From assembly GCA_023667345.1 (NCBI GenBank), contig JAMPAF010000007.1, positions 1 through 64,000 on the forward strand: a DNA stretch of 64,000 nucleotides, in the 5' to 3' direction. Both the position numbers and the translations under genes were made by a program. Positions 47,675 to 55,449 of the stretch are shown here, piece by piece. The notes beneath the pieces were generated by a model. The model was not told the origin of the DNA. It saw only the letters and a list, made by a program, of their open reading frames with translations, and did no database searches. Positions within the stretch are counted from its first letter, which is position 1, and each line of letters begins with the position of its first letter. This stretch comes from Clostridiales bacterium. Lineage in GTDB: Bacteria; Bacillota; Clostridia; Christensenellales; Borkfalkiaceae.

Positions 47675-48133
47675 ATGGAAGATAACGAAAACAAGCCCGA
47701 AGAATACGTCGCGGCAACCGAAGCGGGCGGTGCGACCGCGGCGAATACAGCGGAAACGGTTGTGAAAAAAGACCCAGGACAAGAAACAAAACAGACGCTT
47801 TCGCGCGATGAAATTTTGGCAATCAGCCGTAAGGAAAACAAAAACGGCGACGAAAGAGAGGCTCAGGCTTTAAGAAAAGGGTATCAGCTCGCATTTTCGG
47901 TCGGCGTACTTTTAATCGGCGTAATTGTGCTGGTTAAAGTCATTTTAAGCGGCAAAATGCCCGCCGAGCTTTGGATAGTCTATATGGCTATGCTTGCAAC
48001 CTGGTCGCTCTATTACAGCGTAAAAACGGGCAAGCATAAAGGGCTGTTTATTGCGAGCGGCACACTTTCCTTTATTGCCTGCGTGTTTTGGACCGTCTAT
48101 TGGATATTGCAATTGTGCGGGGTGGCGTTGTAA
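47675..48133 (+). CDS. Small membrane protein (DUF6442-like), XRE partner
   Basis: 152 residues from ATG 47675, with GAGAGG 7 bp upstream; the frame extending to 47639 crosses the operator and is unlikely. Residues ~1-80 are hydrophilic and acidic (RDEILAISRKENKNGDERE is the recognisable segment). Three transmembrane helices follow (approximately 73-92, 100-118, 124-146). Such proteins are regularly encoded directly before a short XRE regulator in Firmicutes. The ATG of the XRE gene follows the stop immediately. The role is unknown. Confidence 0.75.
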   Translation: MEDNENKPEEYVAATEAGGATAANTAETVVKKDPGQETKQTLSRDEILAISRKENKNGDEREAQALRKGYQLAFSVGVLLIGVIVLVKVILSGKMPAELWIVYMAMLATWSLYYSVKTGKHKGLFIASGTLSFIACVFWTVYWILQLCGVAL

Positions 48134-48361
48134 ATGAAAAAGGAAAATGCGCCCAAGCTGCAATTTAAAAACCGCATAAAGGAAGAGCGGCAAAGGCTCG
48201 GGCTTTCGCAAGGGGAGCTTGCGGAGATAGTCGGCGTTTCGCGCAACACCATATCGAGCATAGAAACGGGGCAGTTTAACCCTACGGCAAGGCTCGCGCT
48301 AATACTCTGCATAGCCCTCAACAAAAAATTCGAAGAGCTGTTCTATTTCGAAAATAATTAA
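48134..48361 (+). CDS. XRE-family transcriptional regulator (YozG-like)
   Basis: 75 residues: RIKEERQRLGLSQGELAEIVGVSRNTISSIETGQFNPTARLALILCIALNKKFEELFYFE, a lone helix-turn-helix domain of the short YozG-type. Its ATG directly follows the stop of the membrane protein, so the two are co-expressed. It is the obvious ligand for the tandem operator at 47610-47661. Confidence 0.9.
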   Translation: MKKENAPKLQFKNRIKEERQRLGLSQGELAEIVGVSRNTISSIETGQFNPTARLALILCIALNKKFEELFYFENN

Positions 48362-48416
48362 CTTGACTATACCCGCCGTTTATTTTATAATAATAAGGTA
48401 GTTTAAAATGCATTTA

Positions 48417-48522
48417 AATTAAGAATTAAGAATTAAGAATGCAGAATTAAAATTAAGGAACAATTATTTTAAATAATTTACCAACATTCTACATTCTGCA
48501 CTCTACATTCTTAATTTGAAAG
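48417..48522. repeat. Family 3 repeat, minimal form
   Basis: AATTAAGAATTAAGAATTAAGAATGCAGAATT, centre AAGGAACAATTATTTTAAATAATT, ACATTCTACATTCTGCACTCTACATTCTTAATT. Confidence 0.75.
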
Positions 48523-48543
48523 ATTTTTACGCGAGGTGCAAAA

Positions 48544-49824
48544 ATGCTTACAAGTATCTGCGGTATAAACTGGGGTGACGAAGGCAAGGGCAGAATGGTC
48601 GACCTTCTGTCGCGCGAGTACGACGTGGTGTGCCGTTATCAGGGCGGCAACAACGCCGGTCACACGGTAATAAACGACAAGGGCAAGTTCATTTTAAATC
48701 TTCTGCCCTCGGGCATTTTGCGGGAGGAAGTCGTAAACGTTTTGGGGTGCGGTATGGTAATAGATATCAAGCACCTCTGCGGCGAGATTGAAAAATTGCG
48801 CGACGCGGGCATTAAAATCACCCCCGAAAACCTTAAAATAAGCGACAAGGCGATAATCACCATGCCCTACAACGTGTTGCAGGATATTATGGAAGAGGAC
48901 CGCTTAACCAAGGCTACGGGAAAACCGTACGGCTCCACCCGCCGCGGCATTGCGCCCGTGTACGCCGACAAATATATGAAAAAGGCGTTCCGCATGGGCG
49001 AGCTTTTAAACCTCTCGCTCTTATACAAGAGGTTGCCCGATATCGTCGCCTGGAAGAATATGACGATTAAGGCGTACGGCTTCGACCCCGTAAAGGTTGA
49101 CGATATGATTGCCTACTTCGAAACGTACGGCAAACCCCTGCGCGATTATATAATTGACACGGGGATATACCTTAACGAAGCGCACAAAGCGGGCAAAAAA
49201 ATTATGTTCGAAGCCCAGCTCGGCGCACTTCGCGACATCGACTACGGCATAGTGCCCTACACCTCGTCGTCGTCGACAATTGCGGCGTATGCACCCATCG
49301 GCGCGGGCGTGCCCAACTTAAAATTAGACAACTCGATAGGCATTATGAAGGCGTATTCGAGCTGCGTGGGCGCAGGTCCTTTCACCTGCGAGTACTTCGG
49401 CAAAAAGGCGGACCGCTTGCGCGAGCTCGGCGGCGAGTACGGCGCGGCGACGGGCAGACCGAGAAGGGTGGGACCTTTCGACGCGGTTGCCTCGCGCTAT
49501 GGCATAATGTGTCAGGGCGCGGACGAGATTGCGCTTACCAAACTCGACGTTTTAGACGACTACGAAGAGATTGAAATCTGCACGCATTACGAGCTTGACG
49601 GCAAGATTTTGGACGATTTCCCGTTCACCGACGTTTTAGACGAGTGCAAGCCCGTGTTCGAAAAGGTGAAGGGCTGGCACTGCGACATTACCAAGTGCCG
49701 CAAAGCCGAGGATTTGCCCAAGGAGGCTTTGGACTATATCCGCCTTTTGGAAAAGCTGTGCGGTTGCAAGATAAAGTATGTGTCCGTGGGCGCGGAACGC
49801 GACGCGTGCATTACTCTTGAATAA
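48544..49824 (+). CDS. purA: Adenylosuccinate synthetase
   Basis: 426 residues. GINWGDEGKGRMVDLL is the GTP-binding loop with catalytic Asp; GGNNAGHTV holds the catalytic His. GSTRRGIAPVYADKYMK and GRPRRVGPFD follow as expected. It catalyses IMP plus aspartate to adenylosuccinate in AMP synthesis. GCGAGGTG lies 6 bp before the ATG. It is single, after a family 3 repeat. Confidence 0.97.
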   Translation: MLTSICGINWGDEGKGRMVDLLSREYDVVCRYQGGNNAGHTVINDKGKFILNLLPSGILREEVVNVLGCGMVIDIKHLCGEIEKLRDAGIKITPENLKISDKAIITMPYNVLQDIMEEDRLTKATGKPYGSTRRGIAPVYADKYMKKAFRMGELLNLSLLYKRLPDIVAWKNMTIKAYGFDPVKVDDMIAYFETYGKPLRDYIIDTGIYLNEAHKAGKKIMFEAQLGALRDIDYGIVPYTSSSSTIAAYAPIGAGVPNLKLDNSIGIMKAYSSCVGAGPFTCEYFGKKADRLRELGGEYGAATGRPRRVGPFDAVASRYGIMCQGADEIALTKLDVLDDYEEIEICTHYELDGKILDDFPFTDVLDECKPVFEKVKGWHCDITKCRKAEDLPKEALDYIRLLEKLCGCKIKYVSVGAERDACITLE

Positions 49825-49839
49825 TATGACGATATTGTA

Positions 49840-49920
49840 ACCTTCCCCTTAGGGGGAAGGTGTCACAACCGTAAAGGTTGTGACGGATGAGGGGTTAGTC
49901 GGTTTTAAATAACCAACCCA
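49840..49920. repeat. Family 1 repeat, left half
   Basis: CCTTCCCCTTAGGGGGAAGG, tip ACAACC-GTAA-AGGTTGT, GACGGATGAGGGGTTAGTCGG. The right half has been replaced by a family 2 element beginning at 49957. Confidence 0.75.
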
Positions 49921-49956
49921 TACTGTACTGCGCTCCGTGCCGACAAGTCGGGGTTA

Positions 49957-50163
49957 CCGTCATTGCGAGGAGCGTAGCGACGCGGCAATCCAGAATTACG
50001 GAGTTTGCGGGTGTTCGCCTTAAATAGCGTTTTAATGCGGCAAGGTTAGTTTTGCGCGAGAATACCTCTACGAGGCGCGCAAAAAGATTATCACGTCGCA
50101 AACGGCTAATTACCAACGCGTTTCAAACAAGTCCGTAATGCCGTTTGCTCCTCATAATGACGG
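49957..50163. repeat. Family 2 element with 14-bp inverted termini
   Basis: 207 bp bounded by CCGTCATTGCGAGG and CCTCATAATGACGG, identical in both termini to 18232-18427. It contains GGCAATCCAGAATTACGG, CGCCTTAAATAGCG, TTTTGCGCG / CGCGCAAAAA, and stem GCAAACGGC (50098-50106) / GCCGTTTGC (50140-50148) around a 33-nt loop. Only the loop and outer flanks resemble the other copy; both stem arms have changed together. With the neighbouring repeat and terminator it fills the 435-bp gap after purA. Confidence 0.8.
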
Positions 50164-50218
50164 CGAGGTGTACTGTCATTGCAACCGCATTACTTTTGAA
50201 TAATATTACGATATAGTG

Positions 50219-50253
50219 AAAAGCCGCGCGGCGAATACGCCGCGCGGCTTTTA
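50219..50253. terminator. Terminator hairpin at the 3' end of the VWA/lipoprotein operon
   Basis: AAAAGCCGCGCGGCG / CGCCGCGCGGCTTTTA with a short AATA loop. It lies just downstream of the minus-strand lipoprotein stop and has T-runs on both strands. Confidence 0.8.
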
Positions 50254-50259
50254 TCATAC

Positions 50260-50757
50260 TCAAACTCCGAAATATGTATTCAGCAGATAATCAAACGAAG
50301 ATGAGCTTGAAAACCAACCAATAAAATCAACGACCTTTCCGTCGGCTGAAAACGTTCCTATATATCCCGCAGAAATTATGTCGAAGCAGTCGTCGCCGTA
50401 CCCTATTTTTATGCAAACGCCTTCCGGTGAATCGTACGCATAATATTTATAGAGGATACGCTTTTCCGCCAAATCTTGCATAAAACCGTCTATGCGGTCG
50501 GTTTCCAGCGTTGCCGTCGTCTGTATTTCCGAAATATTAAGCGGTTTTAATTTGCCGCTGTGGTCGGGAACCCACGAAGCAAAATGTTTTTGGCTCGGGT
50601 TGTCGTAATTAACCAATTCAACCGACTTAACGGGCGCTCGCAGATTGTCCAAATCGTAATTATACGAAGCGGGGTCGCACGCGGTGAAAAATATTACCGA
50701 TAGTGCAAGTAGCATAGCGACAAGCAGTATGAGCGGTTTAATGAATTTCTTACTCAT
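50260..50757 (-). CDS. Hypothetical lipoprotein, last gene of the ECF-sigma operon
   Basis: 165 residues from ATG 50757 (GTG 50766 is the alternative). A basic start, hydrophobic core and lipobox FFTAC predict a lipoprotein with Cys ~27. The remaining ~138 residues show no domain I recognise; short beta-type motifs (SVELVNYDN, VCIKIGYGDDCFDIIS) suggest a compact fold. The start overlaps the 3' end of the VWA gene, so it is translationally coupled and probably works with the VWA protein on the outer membrane face. Confidence 0.7.
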   Translation of the reverse strand: MSKKFIKPLILLVAMLLALSVIFFTACDPASYNYDLDNLRAPVKSVELVNYDNPSQKHFASWVPDHSGKLKPLNISEIQTTATLETDRIDGFMQDLAEKRILYKYYAYDSPEGVCIKIGYGDDCFDIISAGYIGTFSADGKVVDFIGWFSSSSSFDYLLNTYFGV

Positions 50758-52267
50758 ATTTTTCACTTTGAATTGCCTTGTTGACGAGGGTGACGAATTC
50801 TTGTTTGTACGGGTCGTCCGCGATATACTCGCTCAAAGCTTCCAAACGCGCGGCAACGCTTGATAAAGCCGCCTGCGCCTTAAATTCCGACTGCCTTAAA
50901 ATAAGCCCGAATTCCGTCACGCACGAGGCAAAGTCCGCGTCCGTGCTGTATTCAAAAGAGGTCGTAACCGTCGTTTTAACCGAGCAGTCCGCGCTGTCGT
51001 TTTGCACGTCCTTATATTTAATTTCAACGTCCGCTATATCGCCCTCCGCGCCGCTCTTTAAGGTGAGCTCGTAAATTGCCGTGGCGCAAAGCCCGCTGCC
51101 TATCTCGCCTGCGTCCGTTTTACTGTCGTTAAAATCTTCCTCGGATAAGTGCTTGGTGTCGTAGCCGATAAGCCTGTATTTTTCGACGTTTTCAGAAAAA
51201 GTAACGCCCGCTTTCGCGTCCTTTGCAACCGTCTTTAATGTGCCGCTTAAATCGTGCGTGAAAACCTTCTGCGCCTCGGTTTGGTTGTCCAAATAGGCGT
51301 AATTGCCGTTGCCGCAGGTGGCAAGCGTTTCCAACATATCGTCGCGCGTGTTGCCCATTCCGACGCCGATAACCGAAAGATATGTGCCGCCCTTTGCCTT
51401 TTCCTGAATAAATTCCTTCATCTCGTCGGTCGAGCTTCTTCCCACATTGAAATCGCCGTCGGATATAATTATTACGCGGTTGTTGCCGCCCGTTATAAAG
51501 TGCTCTTCGGCGGTCTGATAGGCAAGTTCTAACCCGCCCGCGCCGTTGGTGGAGCCGTAAGCTCTGAGCCCGTTCATTGCGTTTTTCGCCTGCGCCTTGC
51601 CGCTTTCGGTGCACTCTATGCCGTCCGCGACGACCTCCATACCGCTCGCGTACTTGACAATGGATACGATGTCGCCTCCGCCCAAATTATCCACGAGTGT
51701 GTTGAAGCCGTACTTTGCAAGCCCCAACCTGTCGTCGCCGCTCATAGAGCCTGAAACGTCCACCAAAAATACGTAGTTGCCGTTCCCCGCGTCCAAACTT
51801 AAATATTCGGTGGTAACGCCCACGGTCAAAAGCACGTTTTCCTCGTTCCACGGGCAGGGGTAAAGGTTGGTCCAAACGCCCACCGCGCCGTCCTCGGGCT
51901 GGGGATAGGAGTAGTCGAAGTAGTTTATAAGTTCCTCCACGCGCACCGACGAGGGGGATATTTGGTAGCCGCGGTTAATCTGGGCGCGTGCGTAGGAATA
52001 TCCCGCCGTGTTTCTGTCGAGCGAGAAGTAAGACGAGGCGTTATCGTCGCCCACCGTCTCGAAGGGGCTTTCGGTGACCGAGCCGTACTGGTAGTTGTTG
52101 CCGCCGACCGACGAGTCCGTGGTGTAGTCGTATATAAAGCCGCCGTTCGGGTAATATAAGCCGCCTTCGCCGCTGCCCATATATTCGCCATCGGGTGCGC
52201 GGCAAGCCGCCAAAGAGAGGCACAGAGCAGATACGCAAGCCGCCGTAATCAAATATTTTTTCTTCAT
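50750..52267 (-). CDS. VWA-domain lipoprotein (YfbK-like)
   Basis: 505 residues. A signal peptide with lipobox SLAAC (Cys ~22) is followed by a Gly/Tyr-rich segment. A short domain (SYARAQINRGYQISPSSVRVEELINYF) typical of YfbK-like proteins comes next. The von Willebrand A domain (~165-340) has an intact MIDAS motif DVSGSMSG and the later SDGDFN. The C-terminal ~150 residues match the DUF3520-like part of the family. It is probably a metal-dependent adhesion or assembly factor at the cell surface. AAGGAG lies 8 bp before the ATG. Confidence 0.88.
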   Translation of the reverse strand: MKKKYLITAACVSALCLSLAACRAPDGEYMGSGEGGLYYPNGGFIYDYTTDSSVGGNNYQYGSVTESPFETVGDDNASSYFSLDRNTAGYSYARAQINRGYQISPSSVRVEELINYFDYSYPQPEDGAVGVWTNLYPCPWNEENVLLTVGVTTEYLSLDAGNGNYVFLVDVSGSMSGDDRLGLAKYGFNTLVDNLGGGDIVSIVKYASGMEVVADGIECTESGKAQAKNAMNGLRAYGSTNGAGGLELAYQTAEEHFITGGNNRVIIISDGDFNVGRSSTDEMKEFIQEKAKGGTYLSVIGVGMGNTRDDMLETLATCGNGNYAYLDNQTEAQKVFTHDLSGTLKTVAKDAKAGVTFSENVEKYRLIGYDTKHLSEEDFNDSKTDAGEIGSGLCATAIYELTLKSGAEGDIADVEIKYKDVQNDSADCSVKTTVTTSFEYSTDADFASCVTEFGLILRQSEFKAQAALSSVAARLEALSEYIADDPYKQEFVTLVNKAIQSEKYE

Positions 52268-52374
52268 AAATGTCGCTCCTTTTTTCGCGTTTTCATAATC
52301 TAAACGACGGCAATTCCGCGTTTGTCCCGCGGTTTATAAAATTTTTCCGCATTTTTCAAATTTTTCCGAAAAAA

Positions 52375-53067
52375 TTATTTTATGAGCAAGTCGAGCCACA
52401 TTCTGTACGCGTATTCGTCCGAGCTCGTAACGCAAAGGTAGTAGTTTACGCCGCCCCGCCTTATTACGATTTTCTTCACATACTCGCCGTTGTCCTCGTC
52501 GTTTAAATAGAGGTAGGTATACCCGCCGTAGTAGCTCTGCGCGCCGCCGTAGTACTCGCTGAACAGCTCGCAGGCGGAGTTTTCTTCCGCGTACTCGGCG
52601 TAAATTACCGCTTCGTGTCTGCACGCGTTCACGCTTGCGGTGATTTCCGTCCTCACGTAGGCGAGATTTTCGCCGTCACTGTACGCGTCGGCGGAAATTA
52701 CCGAGCAGTTTTCGGCGAGGTAGAGATTTTTCATAAAGTCCAACCCCTGCGGCGCGCTCTGGGCGTATACGTCGAACGTGCTTTGGGAAAGGTCGGAAGG
52801 GGAGTAATAGACGATTTGCGTTTCGCCGTCGCCCGAGCCCGCGTCTATAAGCCCGCCGATTATAGCGGGCGCGGAGTACAAGCCGAACGCGGCGCCGCCT
52901 GCCGAAAGTACGCCCGCAATCGCAATCAGGGCGCGTTGATAGAGGGGCAGTGCCGTCTTTTTACTTTTTATTGAGTTTTTCGCGGCTTCGGTTACCCGCG
53001 CCGAGGGGGACGCGCCGCCCTCTGCGTATTCGTCGAATACCCGCTCTAAGTCAATATCTTTTTTCAT
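52375..53067 (-). CDS. Putative anti-sigma factor, single-pass membrane protein
   Basis: 230 residues. A short cytoplasmic N-terminus (~1-45, charged, MKKDIDLERVFDEYAEGG) precedes one transmembrane segment (~46-66), then an exported domain with many Tyr/Gly and YLYLNDEDNGEYVKKI. No zinc-binding anti-sigma HxxxCxxC motif is visible. The position between an ECF sigma gene and exported proteins, 26 bp from the former, is the main reason for the call. A signal-sensing membrane regulator is a fair description; anti-sigma activity is inference. Confidence 0.6.
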   Translation of the reverse strand: MKKDIDLERVFDEYAEGGASPSARVTEAAKNSIKSKKTALPLYQRALIAIAGVLSAGGAAFGLYSAPAIIGGLIDAGSGDGETQIVYYSPSDLSQSTFDVYAQSAPQGLDFMKNLYLAENCSVISADAYSDGENLAYVRTEITASVNACRHEAVIYAEYAEENSACELFSEYYGGAQSYYGGYTYLYLNDEDNGEYVKKIVIRRGGVNYYLCVTSSDEYAYRMWLDLLIK

Positions 53068-53093
53068 TTATTTCACTTCTAAAACGTTTTAAG

Positions 53094-53642
53094 TTAGTCG
53101 TTTGTTCCGCTGCTTAGCAAATTTTTTAAGTTTTCTTCTGCCTTCTCGATAAGCCGTTGCGCCGCCGAGCGGGAGAGCTTTTCCGCCGAGGCTATCTCGC
53201 GCACGGTCATTTCCGAAAAGTATTTCAGATAAATTATCCGCCGTTCCCTGCCGTCCAGCTTCTTTAACGCCTGTTCCAAAAGGAGCGCGTCCTCACGCTT
53301 TTCGGGGGAGTAATTATCGTCGGTGAGATAGTAAAAGTTTTCTTCGCCGACCTCCGCACGCCTTTTTCGCTTCCGCAAGAAGTCGAGCGCGGTGTTGCGT
53401 ACGATTTTGAGTATCCACCCGAGCGGGTCGCCTACGCCGTCGTATTTCTTTGCAAACCTCGCAATTTTCACGAAGCTGTCGGAAACGATATCCTCGGCTT
53501 CCTGTCTGTTGCCGCAAAGCGCATATGCCGCCGCATACATTCGCTTGCCCGCCAAAAGGTAAATTCCGTCAAGGCTGTCGGCGTATCCCGCGGCAACTTC
53601 GCATAAAAGACTATTAAGTTTACGCTTGTCGCCGTCGGTCAT
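53094..53642 (-). CDS. ECF-type RNA polymerase sigma factor
   Basis: 182 residues. Region 2 includes GNRQEAEDIVSDSFVKIARF and the -10-recognising DPLGWILKIVRNTALDFLRKR. Region 4 has ERRIIYLKYFSEMTVREIA followed by the SRSAAQRLIEKAEENL recognition helix. It begins the operon sigma / membrane regulator / VWA lipoprotein / lipoprotein. The ATG has AAGGAGAAAGG upstream. It would direct expression of surface proteins, including its own operon, in response to an envelope signal. Confidence 0.92.
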   Translation of the reverse strand: MTDGDKRKLNSLLCEVAAGYADSLDGIYLLAGKRMYAAAYALCGNRQEAEDIVSDSFVKIARFAKKYDGVGDPLGWILKIVRNTALDFLRKRKRRAEVGEENFYYLTDDNYSPEKREDALLLEQALKKLDGRERRIIYLKYFSEMTVREIASAEKLSRSAAQRLIEKAEENLKNLLSSGTND

Positions 53643-53684
53643 TATTCGCGCCTTTCTCCTTTCATGTCAGTAATATCTGCTTAG

Positions 53685-53801
53685 CCCCCCTCAGTCACCT
53701 GCGTGACAGCTCCCCCCTTAAAAAAGGGTGAGCCTTGTCCGCTGCAACCCGAGGCTTACCCCTTTATAAGGGGGAGGCTCCGCGTTAGCGGTGGTGGGGG
53801 T
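53685..53801. repeat. Family 1 variant (CCCCC type) upstream of the sigma gene
   Basis: CCCCCCTCAG, tip TCACCTGCGTGA, CAGCTCCCCCCTT...AAGGGTGAG, centre, CTTACCCCTTTATAAGGGGGAGGCT, tip CCGCGTTAGCGG, TGGTGGGGG. Same class as 32166-32287. The rest of the 308-bp gap is AT-rich and holds the sigma and dapF promoters. Confidence 0.7.
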
Positions 53802-53915
53802 TCTGCCCCGTAAATGTAAGGGTTTGGGGGTAAATTCTTAATTTTTATTCTGTAACACATTTTTTATTTTGTCAACAACTTTTTTAAGGCGTTTTTTTGC
53901 GGCGCCGCTATTTTG

Positions 53916-53944
53916 TTGCAAGTTGCGCCGCCGTGTGATAGAAT
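53916..53944 (+). promoter_or_regulatory. dapF promoter giving a leaderless mRNA
   Basis: TTGCAA (53916-53921), 17 bp, TAGAAT (53939-53944) preceded by TGTGA. Six bases separate the -10 from ATG 53951, so the predicted +1 is at the start codon. Confidence 0.7.
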
Positions 53945-53950
53945 AAAGCT

Positions 53951-54793
53951 ATGTTAAAAAAGTTCTACAAGTTGCACGGTATCGGCAACGACTATATCTA
54001 TTTCGACTGCATGAAAGAGCCGCTTGAAAACGTTGAAGAGCTTGCGGTGCGCCTTTCGGACAGGCACTTTTCGATAGGCGGCGACGGCATAATTTTGCTG
54101 TGCCCCTCGGCGGTTGCCGACTGCAAAATGCGTATGTTCAACGCCGACGGTTCCGAGGGCAAAATGTGCGGCAACGGGGTGCGCTGCGTGGGTAAGCTCG
54201 CGCACGATTTGGGGTACGTTAGCGGGCACATATGCCGCATCGAAACGCTTTCGGGCATAAAAACGCTTGACTTAAAATGCGATGAAAACGGCAAGGTTAT
54301 CTCCGCCAAAGTCGATATGGGCGCGGCGGTTTTAGAGGCGGAAAATATTCCCTCTGCGCTTACGGGCGAAAGGGTGGTCGGCTATCCCTTGACGGTGGAC
54401 GGAAAGGAGTATAAAGTGACGCTTGTGTCGATGGGCAACCCGCACTGCGTAACGTTTGTGGACGACCCGTATAAGCTTGACCTCGAAAAGGTGGGGGTGT
54501 TGTTTGAAAATAATTCGCTCTTCCCCGAAAGAATTAACACCGAGTTTGTGCGGGTGAACGGCAGAAACGAGCTGTCTATGCGCGTGTGGGAGCGGGGAAG
54601 CGGCGAAACCTGGGCTTGCGGCACGGGCGCGTGCGCGGTTGCGGTTGCCTCGGTTTTAAACGGCTTTGCGGATAAAAATACGCCTATTACGGTGCACCTG
54701 CGCGGCGGCGATTTGACGATAACCTACACGGACGAAACGGTATTTATGGAAGGCGGCGCAACGCTCGCCTTCACCGGCGAAGTGGAGATTTGA
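53951..54793 (+). CDS. dapF: Diaminopimelate epimerase
   Basis: 280 residues. The two catalytic cysteines are in MCGNGVRC (C73) and WACGTGACA (C223). The N-terminal KFYKLHGIGNDYIYFD is the family start. It converts LL- to meso-diaminopimelate for lysine and peptidoglycan. With DapL at 57292 it implies the aminotransferase variant of the DAP pathway, which makes the LL isomer directly. No ribosome site is seen; see the promoter entry. Confidence 0.97.
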   Translation: MLKKFYKLHGIGNDYIYFDCMKEPLENVEELAVRLSDRHFSIGGDGIILLCPSAVADCKMRMFNADGSEGKMCGNGVRCVGKLAHDLGYVSGHICRIETLSGIKTLDLKCDENGKVISAKVDMGAAVLEAENIPSALTGERVVGYPLTVDGKEYKVTLVSMGNPHCVTFVDDPYKLDLEKVGVLFENNSLFPERINTEFVRVNGRNELSMRVWERGSGETWACGTGACAVAVASVLNGFADKNTPITVHLRGGDLTITYTDETVFMEGGATLAFTGEVEI

Positions 54794-54855
54794 TTTTGTG
54801 CTTAAAAGAAGCGATAAACAGTGAAGCGACTAACAGTAAATTAGTAAATTGCTCG

Positions 54856-55238
54856 CCGTCATTGCGAGGAGCGAAGCGACGAAGCAATCCAGAAGAAAAA
54901 TGAACGAACACGTTTCTTATGTATACATAATGTTTAATTTCAGAAATGGGACGCTATATACGGGCGTAACGAATAATTTAATTCGGCGGGTTGGGGAACA
55001 TAAAAGCAAGACGGTTGACGGGTTTACGAAAAAATATGAAATTGATAAACTTGGTTATTATGAAATATATACCGACATAAAAGATGCAATAAATCGTGAA
55101 AAGCAAATAAAGGGCGGGTCGCGTAAAGCTAAGTTAAAGTTGATAGAAACAATGAACCCGAATTGGGAAGATTTATATAACGAACTTGTAAAATAACTTT
55201 AACGTCTGGATTGCTTCGCCTGCGGCTCGCAATGACGG
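54856..55238. mobile_element. 383-bp inverted-repeat element carrying a GIY-YIG nuclease gene
   Basis: The left end CCGTCATTGCGAGG (54856-54869) is mirrored at the right end by GCTCGCAATGACGG (55225-55238), with one mismatch. Next to each end is the family 2 core: GAAGCAATCC on the left, GGATTGCTTC on the right. The only gene inside is the nuclease at 54900. The termini are those of the gene-less family 2 elements elsewhere in the window. No target duplication was evident. Confidence 0.65.
54900..55196 (+). CDS. Small GIY-YIG nuclease
   Basis: 98 residues from ATG 54900. The frame continues upstream to 54849 but that part (IARSEATKQS) translates the repeat. The GIY-YIG core is YVYIM...GTLYTGVTNNLIRRVGEH: the two Tyr strands, the catalytic Arg and the following His-Lys. 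The metal-binding Glu is in AINREKQIKGG, and the C-terminal LIETMNPNWEDLYNEL is typical of this short group. These single-domain nucleases are usually called UvrC-like or UPF0213-type. The ribosome site is weak (AGAAG). Its enclosure in family 2 repeats suggests a role in repeat mobility. Confidence 0.85.
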   Translation: MNEHVSYVYIMFNFRNGTLYTGVTNNLIRRVGEHKSKTVDGFTKKYEIDKLGYYEIYTDIKDAINREKQIKGGSRKAKLKLIETMNPNWEDLYNELVK

Positions 55239-55298
55239 ATGCAAATCGACTTGCAATAATGAAAAGAAACGGTAAATTCTAATTTAACGAATTGCCTG

Positions 55299-55340
55299 CC
55301 GTCATTGCGTGCCGTTACAAGCAACGGGGCGCAATGACGG
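55299..55340. repeat. Family 2 minimal palindrome
   Basis: CCGTCATTGCG and CGCAATGACGG enclose the hairpin CCGTT-ACAAGC-AACGG: a 42-bp unit with only the two termini. It lies 60 bp from the nuclease element. Confidence 0.8.
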
Positions 55341-55374
55341 GTAAAATTTTATAAAATTTTCGGGCGGCATAATC

Positions 55375-55403
55375 TTGCAATTATGCCGCCGTTATGTTAC
55401 AAT
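55375..55403 (+). promoter_or_regulatory. Promoter of pyrG
   Basis: TTGCAA (55375-55380), 17 bp, TACAAT (55398-55403). The start codon is 46 bp downstream with GAGAGAGG before it. No GGGC-slippage initiation motif for CTP control is evident. Confidence 0.75.
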
Positions 55404-55449
55404 AATTTATATTGTACGAAGGCGACAAATTTGCGAGAGAGGAATTTTT

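Noticed and set aside
54849..54899. N-terminal extension of the GIY-YIG protein (IARSEATKQS)
   Set aside because: This is a translation of the family 2 terminal repeat; the nuclease homology begins at the ATG at 54900.
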